The notes below the pieces were generated by a model, which saw only the letters and a program-made list of their open reading frames with translations, was not told the DNA's origin and made no database searches. From positions 1 to 30,028 of the forward strand of contig JASLMY010000027.1 of assembly GCA_030746295.1 (NCBI GenBank): a stretch of DNA of 30,028 bases. Direction: 5' to 3'. Position numbers and translations under genes: made by a program. How positions within the stretch are numbered: position 1 is the stretch's first letter; each line of letters opens with the position of its first letter. Of this stretch, positions 1-7,940 are shown piece by piece. This DNA is from Alphaproteobacteria bacterium. Its GTDB lineage: Bacteria; Pseudomonadota; Alphaproteobacteria; GCA-2731375.

Positions 1-293
1 ACGTCGGCCTTTCGCGCCAAGTCCTTGACCAGCGCCAGGCCCTGCGCGCTCTTCAGGTTGCAGGTGAGGCTCTTCTTGTTGGCGTTGAAGAGCAGGAAAT
101 AGTAGGCATCCGTGCCCGGCGCCTCAGTCGAGGCGTAGCGGCCCTGGTCGCCACCCTTGGGGTTCTCCACCTTGACCACCTCGGCGCCGAGGAAGCCAAG
201 CGCCTCGGTGCAGGACGGCCCCGCCTCGAATTGGGTCAGATCCAGAACCCGGACGCCGCTCAGCGCGCCGCCGCCACCATTGCTCTCCGCCAT
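1..293 (-). CDS. CaiB/BaiF family CoA-transferase, N-terminal part (cut by window edge)
   Basis: Class III CoA-transferases move CoA between carboxylic acids, often in carnitine, oxalate or aromatic-acid metabolism. Only the first 97 residues are in the window. After a short Gly-rich leader they read [20 protein letters not shown], then a segment with [14 protein letters not shown] and later [10 protein letters not shown]. These match the conserved opening of this family: the first Rossmann strand, the GA-(D/E)-V-(I/V)-KVE motif and the NKRS-like stretch. The ATG at 291-293 is chosen because the family motif begins about 11 residues later. The gene is divergent from the MBL hydrolase at 428, with 134 bp between them. 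The catalytic Asp lies beyond the window edge, so the substrate cannot be guessed. Confidence 0.85.
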   Translation of the reverse strand, partial: MAESNGGGGALSGVRVLDLTQFEAGPSCTEALGFLGAEVVKVENPKGGDQGRYASTEAPGTDAYYFLLFNANKKSLTCNLKSAQGLALVKDLARKAD

Positions 294-427
294 CTCGGCC
301 TCTCCCTCGCTGCCTTTAGTCCCACGCCCGCCGATGTTATCGGAAAGCCCGCGGCGGTGCCTAGGGCGCCCGGCCGGCGGCGCCAAGCCTCTTGGTCGGG
401 ATCAAGGCCGCGTCGTAGAGTCCCCCG

Positions 428-1312
428 ATGAAGAAACTGAATTTTGGCGACATCGCCGTCGAGCGGCTGGTCGAAGCGGAGGGACCGAGCTTCTTCCCGG
501 CCTTCATCTTTCCCGAGCACGATCCGGACGCCTTGGAAGCGGAGCGGTCCTGGACCGAGCCGCATTTCTACGACCCTGCGTCGGGCCGGTTCATCATGAG
601 CCTGCACAGCTACATCATCCGCACGGCGCACCACACCATCCTGGTCGACACTTGCGTCGGCAACGACAAGGAGCGGCCCTCGACCAAACCCTGGCACCAC
701 CTGCAAACGCCGTGGCTGGAGAACTTGGGCGCCATGGGGATGCCGCCGGAATCGGTCGACTTCGTGCTCTGCACGCACCTTCATGTGGACCATGTCGGCT
801 GGAACACGCGGTTGGAGAACGGCCGCTGGGTGCCGACCTTCCCGAACGCCAAATACCTCTTCAACAAGACCGAATACGCCCACTGGGAGGCCGAAGCCAA
901 GGCCGAGGCGGGGGCGGATCGCTCGGGCGCCGGCGACGATTGTTTCGGCGACAGCGTGCTGCCGGTGGTGGAGGCGGGCCAAGTGCTCTTCGTCGAGGGC
1001 GACCACGCGATCGACGACGCCTTGCAGTTGGAGCCGACACCCGGCCACACCCCGGGCCATGTCTGCCTCAACCTGGAGGCCGGCGGCGCACGCGCCGTCT
1101 TCTCGGGCGACCTGATGCACCACCCGGTGCAGTGCGCCTACCCGGAATGGAACAGCCGCTTTTGCGTCGACCCGGCGCAGTCGCGGGCGACCCGCCAAGG
1201 CTTCGTCGAGCGCCATGCCGATACCGACACGCTGATCCTGGGCGCCCACTTCGCGGCCCCGACGGCGGGGCGGATCGTCGCCAACGGCGGGCGCTGCAAG
1301 CTCCAGGTCTAA
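428..1312 (+). CDS. MBL-fold metallo-hydrolase (lactonase-like)
   Basis: This 294-residue protein has the full metallo-beta-lactamase metal-binding set: THLHVDH (His117, His119, Asp121, His122), His207 in TPGHTPGH, Asp228 in SGD and His274 in GAHF. Such enzymes are usually dinuclear zinc hydrolases acting on esters, lactones or thioesters. The overall pattern, with an N-terminal part before the HxHxDH motif and a late GAHF, resembles the broad AHL-lactonase-like group. No signal peptide is visible, so it is probably cytoplasmic. The ATG at 428 begins MKKLNFGDIAVERLVE, a typical first strand; the Shine-Dalgarno sequence is weak. It lies 23 bp before the molybdopterin oxidoreductase and may share its transcript. 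The substrate is unknown. Confidence 0.85.
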   Translation: MKKLNFGDIAVERLVEAEGPSFFPAFIFPEHDPDALEAERSWTEPHFYDPASGRFIMSLHSYIIRTAHHTILVDTCVGNDKERPSTKPWHHLQTPWLENLGAMGMPPESVDFVLCTHLHVDHVGWNTRLENGRWVPTFPNAKYLFNKTEYAHWEAEAKAEAGADRSGAGDDCFGDSVLPVVEAGQVLFVEGDHAIDDALQLEPTPGHTPGHVCLNLEAGGARAVFSGDLMHHPVQCAYPEWNSRFCVDPAQSRATRQGFVERHADTDTLILGAHFAAPTAGRIVANGGRCKLQV

Positions 1313-1335
1313 ATCTGGTCGAGGGGGTTGCGGAG

Positions 1336-3363
1336 ATGTCGGAGACCACGTTCGTCAAGACCACCTGCCCGCGCGACTGCTACGATTCCTGCGGCATCCG
1401 GGTCGAGCTGCGTGACGGCGAAATCGCCCGGGTGCTGGGCGACCCCGAGCACCCCTTGAGCCGCGGCAATCTCTGCGCCAAGTGCGCCATCGCCTACAAC
1501 GGCGCCTGGCGCGACCCCGAGTTGCGCCTGACCCAACCGATGCGGCGCGCCGGGGCCAAGGGCGGGAATGACTTCGAGGCGGTGTCCTGGGACGCGGCCT
1601 TGGCCGACATCGCCCGGCGGCTGGGCGAGATCGCCGCCGGCGGCGGGGCGCATCGGATCCTGACGGCCCACTACACCGGCACCTGCTCGGTCCTCGCCGG
1701 CGACTTTCCGATGCGCTTCTTCAACCGGCTCGGCGCCCGCGAGGTGGAGCCCGACAGCATCTGCAACCTGGCCGGCCACATAGCACTCGACTACCAGTAC
1801 GGCATCTCGGTCAAGGGCATCGACCCCGAAACCGCGCGGGACGGTGCCTGCATCTTGGTCTGGGGCGCCAACCCCTCGGCGGCGGGCCCGCATGTGCACG
1901 AGCATTGGCTGGGCGAGCGGCCGGGCAAGCTCGTCGTCGTCGATCCGGTACGGACGCCGACGGCGGAAATTGCGGACCTCTATCTGCAACCCTTCCCCGG
2001 CTCCGATGCGTTGCTCGCCTTCGCGATCGCCAGGGTGATGCAGCGCGAGGGCCTGATCGACGAAGCATTCCTCGCCGAGCACACGATCGGCTGGGAGGCG
2101 CTGGCCGAGACTATCGAGAGCATCGACCTCGACGCGGCGGCCCAAACCACCGGCGTGCCACTGGAGCGGATCGAGGCAGCGGCCCGGCTCTACGCCGCCG
2201 GCCCGTCGATCCTCTGGCTCGGCCAGGGGCTGCAGCGCCAGGCGACCGGCGGCAACGTCTTCCGTGCCGTCTCGATGCTGCCGGCGCTGACCGGCAACAT
2301 CGGCAAGCCCGGCAGCGGCCTCTATTATCTCAACGGCAAGGGCGCCACCCGGAACATGGACATGTCCTACGTTTCAGCCCCACACCTGAGACGGGACGAG
2401 GTGGCGAGCCTCAGCCACATGGACCTGGCGGCGGCCCTGGCCGACCCGGAGCAGGCGTCGGCACTGATCGTCTGGAACGCCAACCCGATGGCCTCCAACC
2501 CCGAGCAAGCGGCCTTGCGCCGGGCGCTCGGCCGCGAGGACCTCTTCACCGTGGTGATCGACCTCTTCCAGACCGACACCGCCGACTATGCCGACGTCGT
2601 GCTGCCGGCGGCGGGCTTCCTCGAATTCGACGACCTGGTCGGCGCTTACATGCACCTGACTTTCGGGCCGCAAGCGCGGGCCGCGGCACCGCTCGGCGAA
2701 GCGCTGCCGAACCAGGAGATCTTTCGCCGCCTCAGCGAAGCCATGGGCTTCGAGGAGCCCGAGCTCTACGAGGACGACCACAGCATCCTCGACAAACTGC
2801 TCGGCCAGACCAGCCTCGGCCTCGACTTCGAGGCCCTGAAGGCAGCCGGCACGGTGCCCGTCTCGGCCGCGCCGCAGGTCCTCTTCGCCGATCTCGCCTT
2901 CCCGACGCCGAGCGGCCGGATCGAGTTGGCGAGCACCCGAGCCGAGGCCGACGGCCATCCCCTGTTGCCGCAACCCTGGGCCGATGCGCGGCCCGCTGAC
3001 GGCCGCTTCCGCCTGCTGTCGCCGGCCTCGCCTTGGCACATGAACTCGTCCTACGGCAACGACGCCAACATCCAGGCCCGCGCGGGCCCGGCGACGGTGA
3101 CGCTCCATCCAGCCGACGCGGCCCGCCTCGGCCTCGAGGCCGGTGCCCGGGTATGGGTGAAGAACGACTTGGCAGCGCTGGAGATGGTGCTCGCCATCGC
3201 CGACGTCGTACCGCCCGGCGTCGCCCTCAGCCCCAAGGGCCGCTGGCCGAAGCACGACCCCAACGGTGCCAACGTCAACGCCCTCAACCCCGGCGACAAG
3301 GCCGACATGGGTGAGAGCACCGCCGTGCACGCCGTCGAGGTGGAGATCACGAGCATCATGTAG
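1336..3363 (+). CDS. Molybdopterin-dependent oxidoreductase, DMSO-reductase superfamily
   Basis: The 675-residue protein opens with CPRDCYDSC (Cys11, Cys15, Cys19) and Cys47 in NLCAK, which ligate a [4Fe-4S] cluster in the CPxDCxxxC branch of the bis-MGD enzymes. SICNLAG follows (Cys143, the probable Mo ligand by position), then the MGD-binding region (WGANPSAAGP, VDPVRT, WNANPMASNP) and a C-terminal aspartate-decarboxylase-like domain from about residue 550. There is no Tat signal, so it should be cytoplasmic. The ATG at 1336 is supported by the Cys motif ten residues in. The frame stays open further upstream to about position 157, but that stretch lies across the MBL gene and is not coding. 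No electron-transfer subunit is adjacent, so the redox partner and substrate are unknown. Confidence 0.88.
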   Translation: MSETTFVKTTCPRDCYDSCGIRVELRDGEIARVLGDPEHPLSRGNLCAKCAIAYNGAWRDPELRLTQPMRRAGAKGGNDFEAVSWDAALADIARRLGEIAAGGGAHRILTAHYTGTCSVLAGDFPMRFFNRLGAREVEPDSICNLAGHIALDYQYGISVKGIDPETARDGACILVWGANPSAAGPHVHEHWLGERPGKLVVVDPVRTPTAEIADLYLQPFPGSDALLAFAIARVMQREGLIDEAFLAEHTIGWEALAETIESIDLDAAAQTTGVPLERIEAAARLYAAGPSILWLGQGLQRQATGGNVFRAVSMLPALTGNIGKPGSGLYYLNGKGATRNMDMSYVSAPHLRRDEVASLSHMDLAAALADPEQASALIVWNANPMASNPEQAALRRALGREDLFTVVIDLFQTDTADYADVVLPAAGFLEFDDLVGAYMHLTFGPQARAAAPLGEALPNQEIFRRLSEAMGFEEPELYEDDHSILDKLLGQTSLGLDFEALKAAGTVPVSAAPQVLFADLAFPTPSGRIELASTRAEADGHPLLPQPWADARPADGRFRLLSPASPWHMNSSYGNDANIQARAGPATVTLHPADAARLGLEAGARVWVKNDLAALEMVLAIADVVPPGVALSPKGRWPKHDPNGANVNALNPGDKADMGESTAVHAVEVEITSIM

Positions 3364-3434
3364 TGAACGCACGCTTTGTGCGCTTGTTTCCAGTGCCGAA
3401 TGCCATGGTGGCGAAAACTCGTTAAGATGGTTCG

Positions 3435-4262
3435 ATGGAGCGTCACTTTTCCAGTGTTGGCAAATGGGCAACCAAGATCGAGTCCTGGTGGGCCCTAATA
3501 CTTCTCGTCGTTGGAACCGGTGCGTTCAGGTGGTTGATTCAGCAATGGGACCTTCTTGCATCCCAAGGCTGGGCAGCGGTGTTGATCGTAGCAATCATGT
3601 GCACAGCGGTCGCGGCCATCGCTGTTTGTCTGGTCTATCTCGCCATCGCAAGAATTCGAGCTGGTGGTTCCGCGGCACTCCCGCTTGCTCAATCGCCCGC
3701 TGGCTCCACGTCGGAGGCGTCAACTGACGAGCCGTTGGACAGCGGGGCGAGCCAGCCACTCCGGGCGAAGCCAATTTTCCTCCCGCCGAAACAAGAGGCT
3801 CGGGAGCACTACCTTTCCTGGTGGCATGTCCCGATTGAGTTGGATCGGGGCGACGAAGCGAAAGGTGCGAAGATCGAGCATTGCACTGTGGAAGTGAATG
3901 TTACCTATGGAATGAACATGCCCGATCCCATTTCGTTGCGATGGCGTTCCGGCGATGACCCAAGAGGGACAGAGGAGTCGACGCTGATAGAGGGTCGCAC
4001 GCGCATGATCCCTGTGGTGATTCGATGTGAAAGAGACGCAGAGGCGTCGGCGGAGCATGTGTCGATCGCCGACGGTGTCGCTCGATTGAACAGTGCGGCT
4101 TATCTGAGAGACGGCAATGTGAACCAACATCAATTGAGTGGAAACATCTGTCTGTTGAAGCTAACGATTCATTCTGGCTCAAAGAGCTGGGACTCTCCGA
4201 GCTATACACTGAGATTGCCCGAAGCCAAGCACAGTAACGGACGATTTCTCCTGGCGGTGTAG
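3435..4262 (+). CDS. Two-TM membrane protein of unknown function
   Basis: I do not recognise this 275-residue protein. Two hydrophobic segments at about residues 18-36 and 46-72 form an N-terminal hairpin, followed by a Ser/Ala/Pro-rich linker (about 78-110) and a soluble beta-rich domain to the end. Composition differs visibly from its neighbours: GC is clearly lower, with AT-rich codons common, unlike the third-position G/C bias elsewhere. That suggests a horizontally acquired orphan. The ATG at 3435 has only a weak ribosome-binding site. It is convergent with the small unknown gene ending at 4377. A 12-nt palindrome of GCGGCC/GGCCGC lies between them at 4293-4304 and a GACCT/AGGTC hairpin at 4334-4351. 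Neither has a T-tract. Confidence 0.7.
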   Translation: MERHFSSVGKWATKIESWWALILLVVGTGAFRWLIQQWDLLASQGWAAVLIVAIMCTAVAAIAVCLVYLAIARIRAGGSAALPLAQSPAGSTSEASTDEPLDSGASQPLRAKPIFLPPKQEAREHYLSWWHVPIELDRGDEAKGAKIEHCTVEVNVTYGMNMPDPISLRWRSGDDPRGTEESTLIEGRTRMIPVVIRCERDAEASAEHVSIADGVARLNSAAYLRDGNVNQHQLSGNICLLKLTIHSGSKSWDSPSYTLRLPEAKHSNGRFLLAV

Positions 4263-4376
4263 TCCTCCTCCCGCCAGACGATCGGGCCACCTGCGGCCGG
4301 CCGCCGTAGGGATGCTTATGGATTGACGGGTTTGACCTGGGGATCAAGGTCGATATCGCGGCCGTCGGATGATGGG

Positions 4377-4799
4377 CTAACGACGGTAGGGAAAGCAACT
4401 TTCGCGGTCGAGCGTCAGGCCGAAATGCGTGCCCAGGGCCTCGATGGCATGGCCATGCTCGGGATAGGGGTCGCTGTTGCCATCGCCGACGATGATGATC
4501 CGGAAGGCGGGCTCCTCCTGGCCACCGGGCGGTAGCATCGCCGTCGCCAGGCCACGGCCCTGGTTGTCCCGGAGCGTCAGGAAGAGCGGCATCTCGCTCT
4601 GCAGATGCGCCTCGATGCCGATATTCTGCTCGATGAAGACCGTCGAGGTGGGCTTGTAGGTCCCCATCGCCTTTTCTTTCTCGCGGCGGAAGAACTTCTC
4701 CACCGCATGATGCAACAGAGCCGATTCCTGCTCCGCCTCGACTTCGGATTCGAGCCGAAACCACGTCTTTCCATCCGGCGCGTCGCAAACGAATTTCAT
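4377..4799 (-). CDS. Conserved-looking 140-residue protein of unknown function
   Basis: I cannot assign a family. The protein has no signal peptide or membrane segment. It has an acidic/basic helix at about residues 17-48 and an alternating beta pattern afterwards, with GRGLATAMLPPGG in the middle. The C-terminus (about residues 104-140) contains GDGNSDPYPEHGH and ends FPYRR. Codon use has the G/C-ending bias of the core genome, unlike the convergent gene at 3435, so it looks native and translated. The ATG at 4797-4799 is the only reasonable start. The MITE-like element begins 45 bp upstream of it and may affect its promoter. Confidence 0.65.
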   Translation of the reverse strand: MKFVCDAPDGKTWFRLESEVEAEQESALLHHAVEKFFRREKEKAMGTYKPTSTVFIEQNIGIEAHLQSEMPLFLTLRDNQGRGLATAMLPPGGQEEPAFRIIIVGDGNSDPYPEHGHAIEALGTHFGLTLDRESCFPYRR

Positions 4800-4844
4800 G
4801 CCGACATCCAGCCTCCCCCGAAGGCAAGCGCCCCACCTGCCAGT

Positions 4845-5088
4845 CTAGCCCGGATATCTCACCCTATCCACGGCCTCAGTCGACCTGGGCCGAGTCGATC
4901 CGCCAGGAGGAGCTCCGAAAGCGTAGCGGTGCCTACGGTGAGGCGCTTCGACACGGCGGGCGGCCGGCCCAGGTCGACCCTTTGGGCACCGCTGTCGGCT
5001 TGACAGGGTGCGTCGCGCCGCTTGCCCGATGCACCACATCGCGCCGCGCGGCGCTGAGGCCATGGATAGGGCGAGATATCCGGGCTAG
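4845..5088. mobile_element. MITE-like element with 36-nt inverted ends and CTAG flanks
   Basis: The sequence at 4844-4879 recurs as its reverse complement at 5054-5089, with 34 of 36 positions matching. The outer ends read CTAG-CCCGGATATCTC on the left and GAGATATCCGGG-CTAG on the right. This is consistent with a 236-bp element (4849-5084) flanked by a 4-bp CTAG target duplication, or a TA duplication if the repeat is taken longer. A second, nested inverted repeat of 14 nt is perfect: 4879-4892 against 4965-4978. There is no transposase or other plausible gene inside, so this is a non-autonomous element or the collapsed ends of an insertion sequence. It fills most of the 384-bp divergent spacer between the genes starting at 4799 and 5184. 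The parent IS family cannot be named from this alone. Confidence 0.7.
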
Positions 5089-5183
5089 AGGCTCGCCGGC
5101 GTTTGACCAGCGGCGATCCGCGTGGCGATCGGCCGCCACTGGTATAAGCTCGACGGAGAAACGCCGAGCTTGGGAGGTATGCC

Positions 5184-6182
5184 ATGGCCGAAAGCGAGCC
5201 CGTCACGGGCCTCAGACCCGTCGACCGGCTGGAAGTGCTGGTCGTCGTCGACAACGCCACCGACAACCTCTCCTCGATCCCCGACATCGTCCAGCACGAG
5301 CGCGAGTTCCTGCAGCTCCGGGGCATGTCGACGCTGGCCGGCGAATGCCTCTGCTGCGCCGCCTGGGGCCTGTCGCTTCTGCTGGTGATGCATGTCGGCG
5401 GGCGCAAGCGGACGCTGCTCTTCGACGCCGGGCCCGAGGGCTACACCTTCGAGCGCAACAGCGCCCGCCTGGAGCTGCCCTTCGCAGACGTCGAGGCGGT
5501 GGTCTTGAGCCATGGCCATTTCGACCATGCGGCGGGCCTGGTCTCGGCGATGCGGCTGATCGCCGAGGCCAAGCCGGGCGAAACCACGCCCCTCTACCTG
5601 CACCCCGGCATGTTCGCGCGCCGCGGCATGAAGTTCCCGAACGGCTTCGTCCTGCCCTTGAAGGACGTGCCGCGCCCTGAGGAGCTGGAGGAGAACGGGG
5701 CCGAGACCCGGGTCGTCGACGAGGCGGCGCTCGTGTTGGGTGAGACGGTCTGGGTCAGCGACGAGATCCCGCGGGTGACGGATTACGAGAAGGGCCTCGT
5801 CAATCAGGTCCGCCAGCGCGACGACGGCGAGTGGGAGCCCGATCCCTGGGTCGTGGACGAGCGCTTTCTCGCCGTCGAGGTCCGCGACAAAGGCCTCGTC
5901 GTCTTCACAGCCTGCAGCCACGCCGGCGTCGTCAACGTCCTGACCGAGGCCCGGGCCCGCTTCCCCCAGACGCCGATGCACGCGGTCATGGGCGGCCTGC
6001 ACCTGGCCGGCGCGGCGGTGGAGCGGATCATTCCCGAGACCGTGGCCGATCTGGCCCAATTCGATCTCGACTGGATCCTGCCCGGCCATTGCACCGGCTG
6101 GCGTGCCGTCAACGCGCTCGTCCAGAAGTTCGGCGAGGACGTCGTCGTCCCCTCCGCCGTCGGCCGCCTGCACACGTTTTGA
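5184..6182 (+). CDS. COG1237-type MBL-fold hydrolase
   Basis: The 332-residue protein carries the MBL motif LSHGHFDH (His110, His112, Asp114, His115). It also has the signature blocks of the COG1237 group: CLCCAAWGLSLLL near residue 55, CSHAGVVN (His246), GGLHL (270-274) and LPGHCTG (His302). Archaeal members act as 7,8-dihydropterin-6-methyl-4-(beta-D-ribofuranosyl)-aminobenzene-5'-phosphate synthases in methanopterin-type cofactor synthesis. Bacterial members are mostly unassigned, so only the fold and group are claimed. A GGGAGGT Shine-Dalgarno lies 7 nt before the ATG at 5184. The gene is convergent with the flavoprotein gene ending at 6187, with only 4 bp between, and its upstream region is occupied by the MITE-like element. 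Confidence 0.85.
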   Translation: MAESEPVTGLRPVDRLEVLVVVDNATDNLSSIPDIVQHEREFLQLRGMSTLAGECLCCAAWGLSLLLVMHVGGRKRTLLFDAGPEGYTFERNSARLELPFADVEAVVLSHGHFDHAAGLVSAMRLIAEAKPGETTPLYLHPGMFARRGMKFPNGFVLPLKDVPRPEELEENGAETRVVDEAALVLGETVWVSDEIPRVTDYEKGLVNQVRQRDDGEWEPDPWVVDERFLAVEVRDKGLVVFTACSHAGVVNVLTEARARFPQTPMHAVMGGLHLAGAAVERIIPETVADLAQFDLDWILPGHCTGWRAVNALVQKFGEDVVVPSAVGRLHTF

Positions 6183-6186
6183 GGCG

Positions 6187-7650
6187 TCACTCGCTGTCGG
6201 CGTAGCGGCCGGTGGCGGCGGCGTGGGCTTCGGGCAGGCCGTCGGCCTCGGGCGGCGGGGTCGCGAGGCCCGCCATGGCCGCCCATTCGCCCACCGTCAC
6301 CGGCTTGACCGGCGGGCGGATCCGGTAGTGGCCGATCGCCGCAGGGGTCGTGCCATGAGCCCGGGCCATCAGCTCGGCCACGGTCAGGCCGCACATCCGG
6401 CCCTGACAGGGGCCCATGCCGGCGCGGGTAAAGGCCTTGGCCTGGTTCGGGCCCGGCGCGCCCAGCCCGGCCACGGCCCGGATCTCGGCCACGGTCACCT
6501 CCTCGCAGCGGCAGACCACGGTAGTGTCATCATCCGGCACGACCATGGCGTCGGCCGGCCGAAAGAGGCGGTCGAGCAGGGGACGGATCGCCATGGCGCG
6601 CCGCAACGCACGCCGTTCCGCATCGGCCCGGCGGTCCCGCTCCGCGGTTTCGATCCGGCCCTGTCGCGCCGCCGCGCCCAGTGCCGCCAGGCAGCCCAAA
6701 TGCCCCGCCGCCACGGCACCGCCGATGCCGGCGCAATCGCCAGCCACGGCCAGGCCCTCAACGCCCGTTTCTCCAAAGGCGTCGGTCTCGGGCCGCCAAC
6801 AGCGCTGGCGGTCGTCCCAGCGGTGGCCGCAGCCGGCGGCACGGCTGAGTTGGAGGTTCGGCACCACGCCCTCGTGCAGCAGCAAAGTCTCTGCAGGTAT
6901 GGTCTTCTCGACCCCCTTGGCCCGGTAGCGGACCGCGGCCAAGCGGCCCTCGCCCTCGGCCGCCACGCCGTCAACCTCGATCAAGGGGATGCCGGTCCGT
7001 TTCAGCTCGCGCAGCCAGACCACGCCCTTCCAGAGCTCGCCGTTCGTCAGGTTGCGGGCAAGCTGGGGCAGGCCGGCCGCGATGCGCGCCCTCGGCGTCG
7101 TTTGCAGGACCGCCCGTAGCTCGACGCCGGCGCGGGCGAGCTGCACCGCCACCAGCGGCACCAGCGGGCCGCTGCCGGCGATCACCGTCGGCCCCTCTGG
7201 CACCAGGTCGGAGGCCTTGAGGAGGGTTTGCGCCGCACCCGCCGTCATCACGCCGGGCAGGGTCCAACCGGGGATCGGCACCGGCCGCTCCATGGCGCCG
7301 GCGGCGATCAGCACCTGATCGGCCCGGATCAGCTCGGCCGCCCCCCGCCGGACGATGCCGATCCCGCCGCCGGCCTTGACCTCGAAAACCGCGCTCTCGG
7401 GCAGGTACTCGGCGCCCGAGCCGCGGAAATCCCAGACAATCTCGAGGCCCCGGGCGTAGTCCGGCCCGAGCAAGTCCAAGTCGGCCGGACGGTTCGCCGC
7501 CACGCCTTCGACGTTGCGGTAGATCTGGCCGCCGGGCACCGCCTGCTCGTCCAGCACCAAGGTCTCGAGGCCGAGCTCGGCAGCCAAGGTCGCCGCCGCC
7601 AGGCCGGCGGGCCCGGCGCCGACGATCGCCAACTCGACCCGCCGGCTCAC
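6187..7650 (-). CDS. FAD/NAD(P)-binding oxidoreductase with BFD-like [2Fe-2S] domain (HcnB / opine-oxidase A-like)
   Basis: The 487-residue protein starts with an FAD Rossmann motif (IVGAGPAG, residues 9-16) followed by DEQAVPGGQIYRN. It has a second dinucleotide fold near 156-175 (IAGSGPLVPLVAVQLARAG) and GDCAGIGG near 304. A C-terminal BFD-like iron-sulfur domain has Cys380, Cys382, Cys415 and Cys420 (CRCEEVT ... GPCQGRMCG). This is the architecture of HcnB, opine oxidase subunit A and the equivalent subunit of heteromeric D-hydroxyproline dehydrogenase or sarcosine-oxidase-like complexes. The GTG start at 7648-7650 overlaps the stop of the preceding ferredoxin-like gene (GTGA), indicating translational coupling. 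With that gene and the DAO-fold gene it should form one enzyme complex; the substrate is not evident. Confidence 0.85.
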   Translation of the reverse strand: MSRRVELAIVGAGPAGLAAATLAAELGLETLVLDEQAVPGGQIYRNVEGVAANRPADLDLLGPDYARGLEIVWDFRGSGAEYLPESAVFEVKAGGGIGIVRRGAAELIRADQVLIAAGAMERPVPIPGWTLPGVMTAGAAQTLLKASDLVPEGPTVIAGSGPLVPLVAVQLARAGVELRAVLQTTPRARIAAGLPQLARNLTNGELWKGVVWLRELKRTGIPLIEVDGVAAEGEGRLAAVRYRAKGVEKTIPAETLLLHEGVVPNLQLSRAAGCGHRWDDRQRCWRPETDAFGETGVEGLAVAGDCAGIGGAVAAGHLGCLAALGAAARQGRIETAERDRRADAERRALRRAMAIRPLLDRLFRPADAMVVPDDDTTVVCRCEEVTVAEIRAVAGLGAPGPNQAKAFTRAGMGPCQGRMCGLTVAELMARAHGTTPAAIGHYRIRPPVKPVTVGEWAAMAGLATPPPEADGLPEAHAAATGRYADSE

Positions 7651-7940
7651 GGGCTCACCCTCACGCGACCTTGCTGGCGGCGGACCGCCATGCCCTCGGC
7701 GACGGTGACGAGGCAGCCCTGGCGGTTCGGCACGCCGTCGATCTCAACGAGGCAATCGAAGCAGTTGCCGATCAAGCAAAAGGGCGCCTGGGCGCCGCCG
7801 CCGACGCCGCTCCGCCGGTAGTCGCCCTTGCCCGCCGCCAGTAGAGCGGCCGCAACGCTGTCGCCAGCGGCGGCGGTGACCGGGGCATCGTCGATCGTGA
7901 TCGACACCCGCTGTTTCGGCTCAGCCCGACGCCGGAACAT
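7647..7940 (-). CDS. (2Fe-2S)-binding protein (HcnA-like subunit)
   Basis: This small 97-residue plant-type ferredoxin-fold protein has the cluster cysteines Cys55, Cys60, Cys63 and Cys76 in APFCLIGNCFDC ... RQGC. They are preceded by the ITIDD-(x)-AAAGDSVAAALLAAG strand/helix typical of HcnA and the gamma subunits of opine or hydroxyproline dehydrogenases. It would pass electrons between the flavin subunits. The ATG at 7938-7940 is chosen because family members start just before this strand; it overlaps the end of the DAO-fold gene by 20 nt. Its stop overlaps the GTG of the HcnB-like gene by 4 nt. The reading frame is open further upstream, but that part lies inside the DAO-fold gene and is Pro/Arg-rich without similarity to the family. 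Confidence 0.85.
   Translation of the reverse strand: MFRRRAEPKQRVSITIDDAPVTAAAGDSVAAALLAAGKGDYRRSGVGGGAQAPFCLIGNCFDCLVEIDGVPNRQGCLVTVAEGMAVRRQQGRVRVSP

Noticed and set aside
157..1335. Apparent 393-residue N-terminal extension of the molybdopterin oxidoreductase
   Set aside because: It reads through the MBL gene in another frame, is Pro/Arg/Gly-rich without family similarity, and the cluster cysteines sit ten residues after the ATG at 1336.
4849..5084. A transposase or cargo gene inside the inverted-repeat element
   Set aside because: The interior is 236 bp, and no frame shows a plausible start with transposase-like residues.
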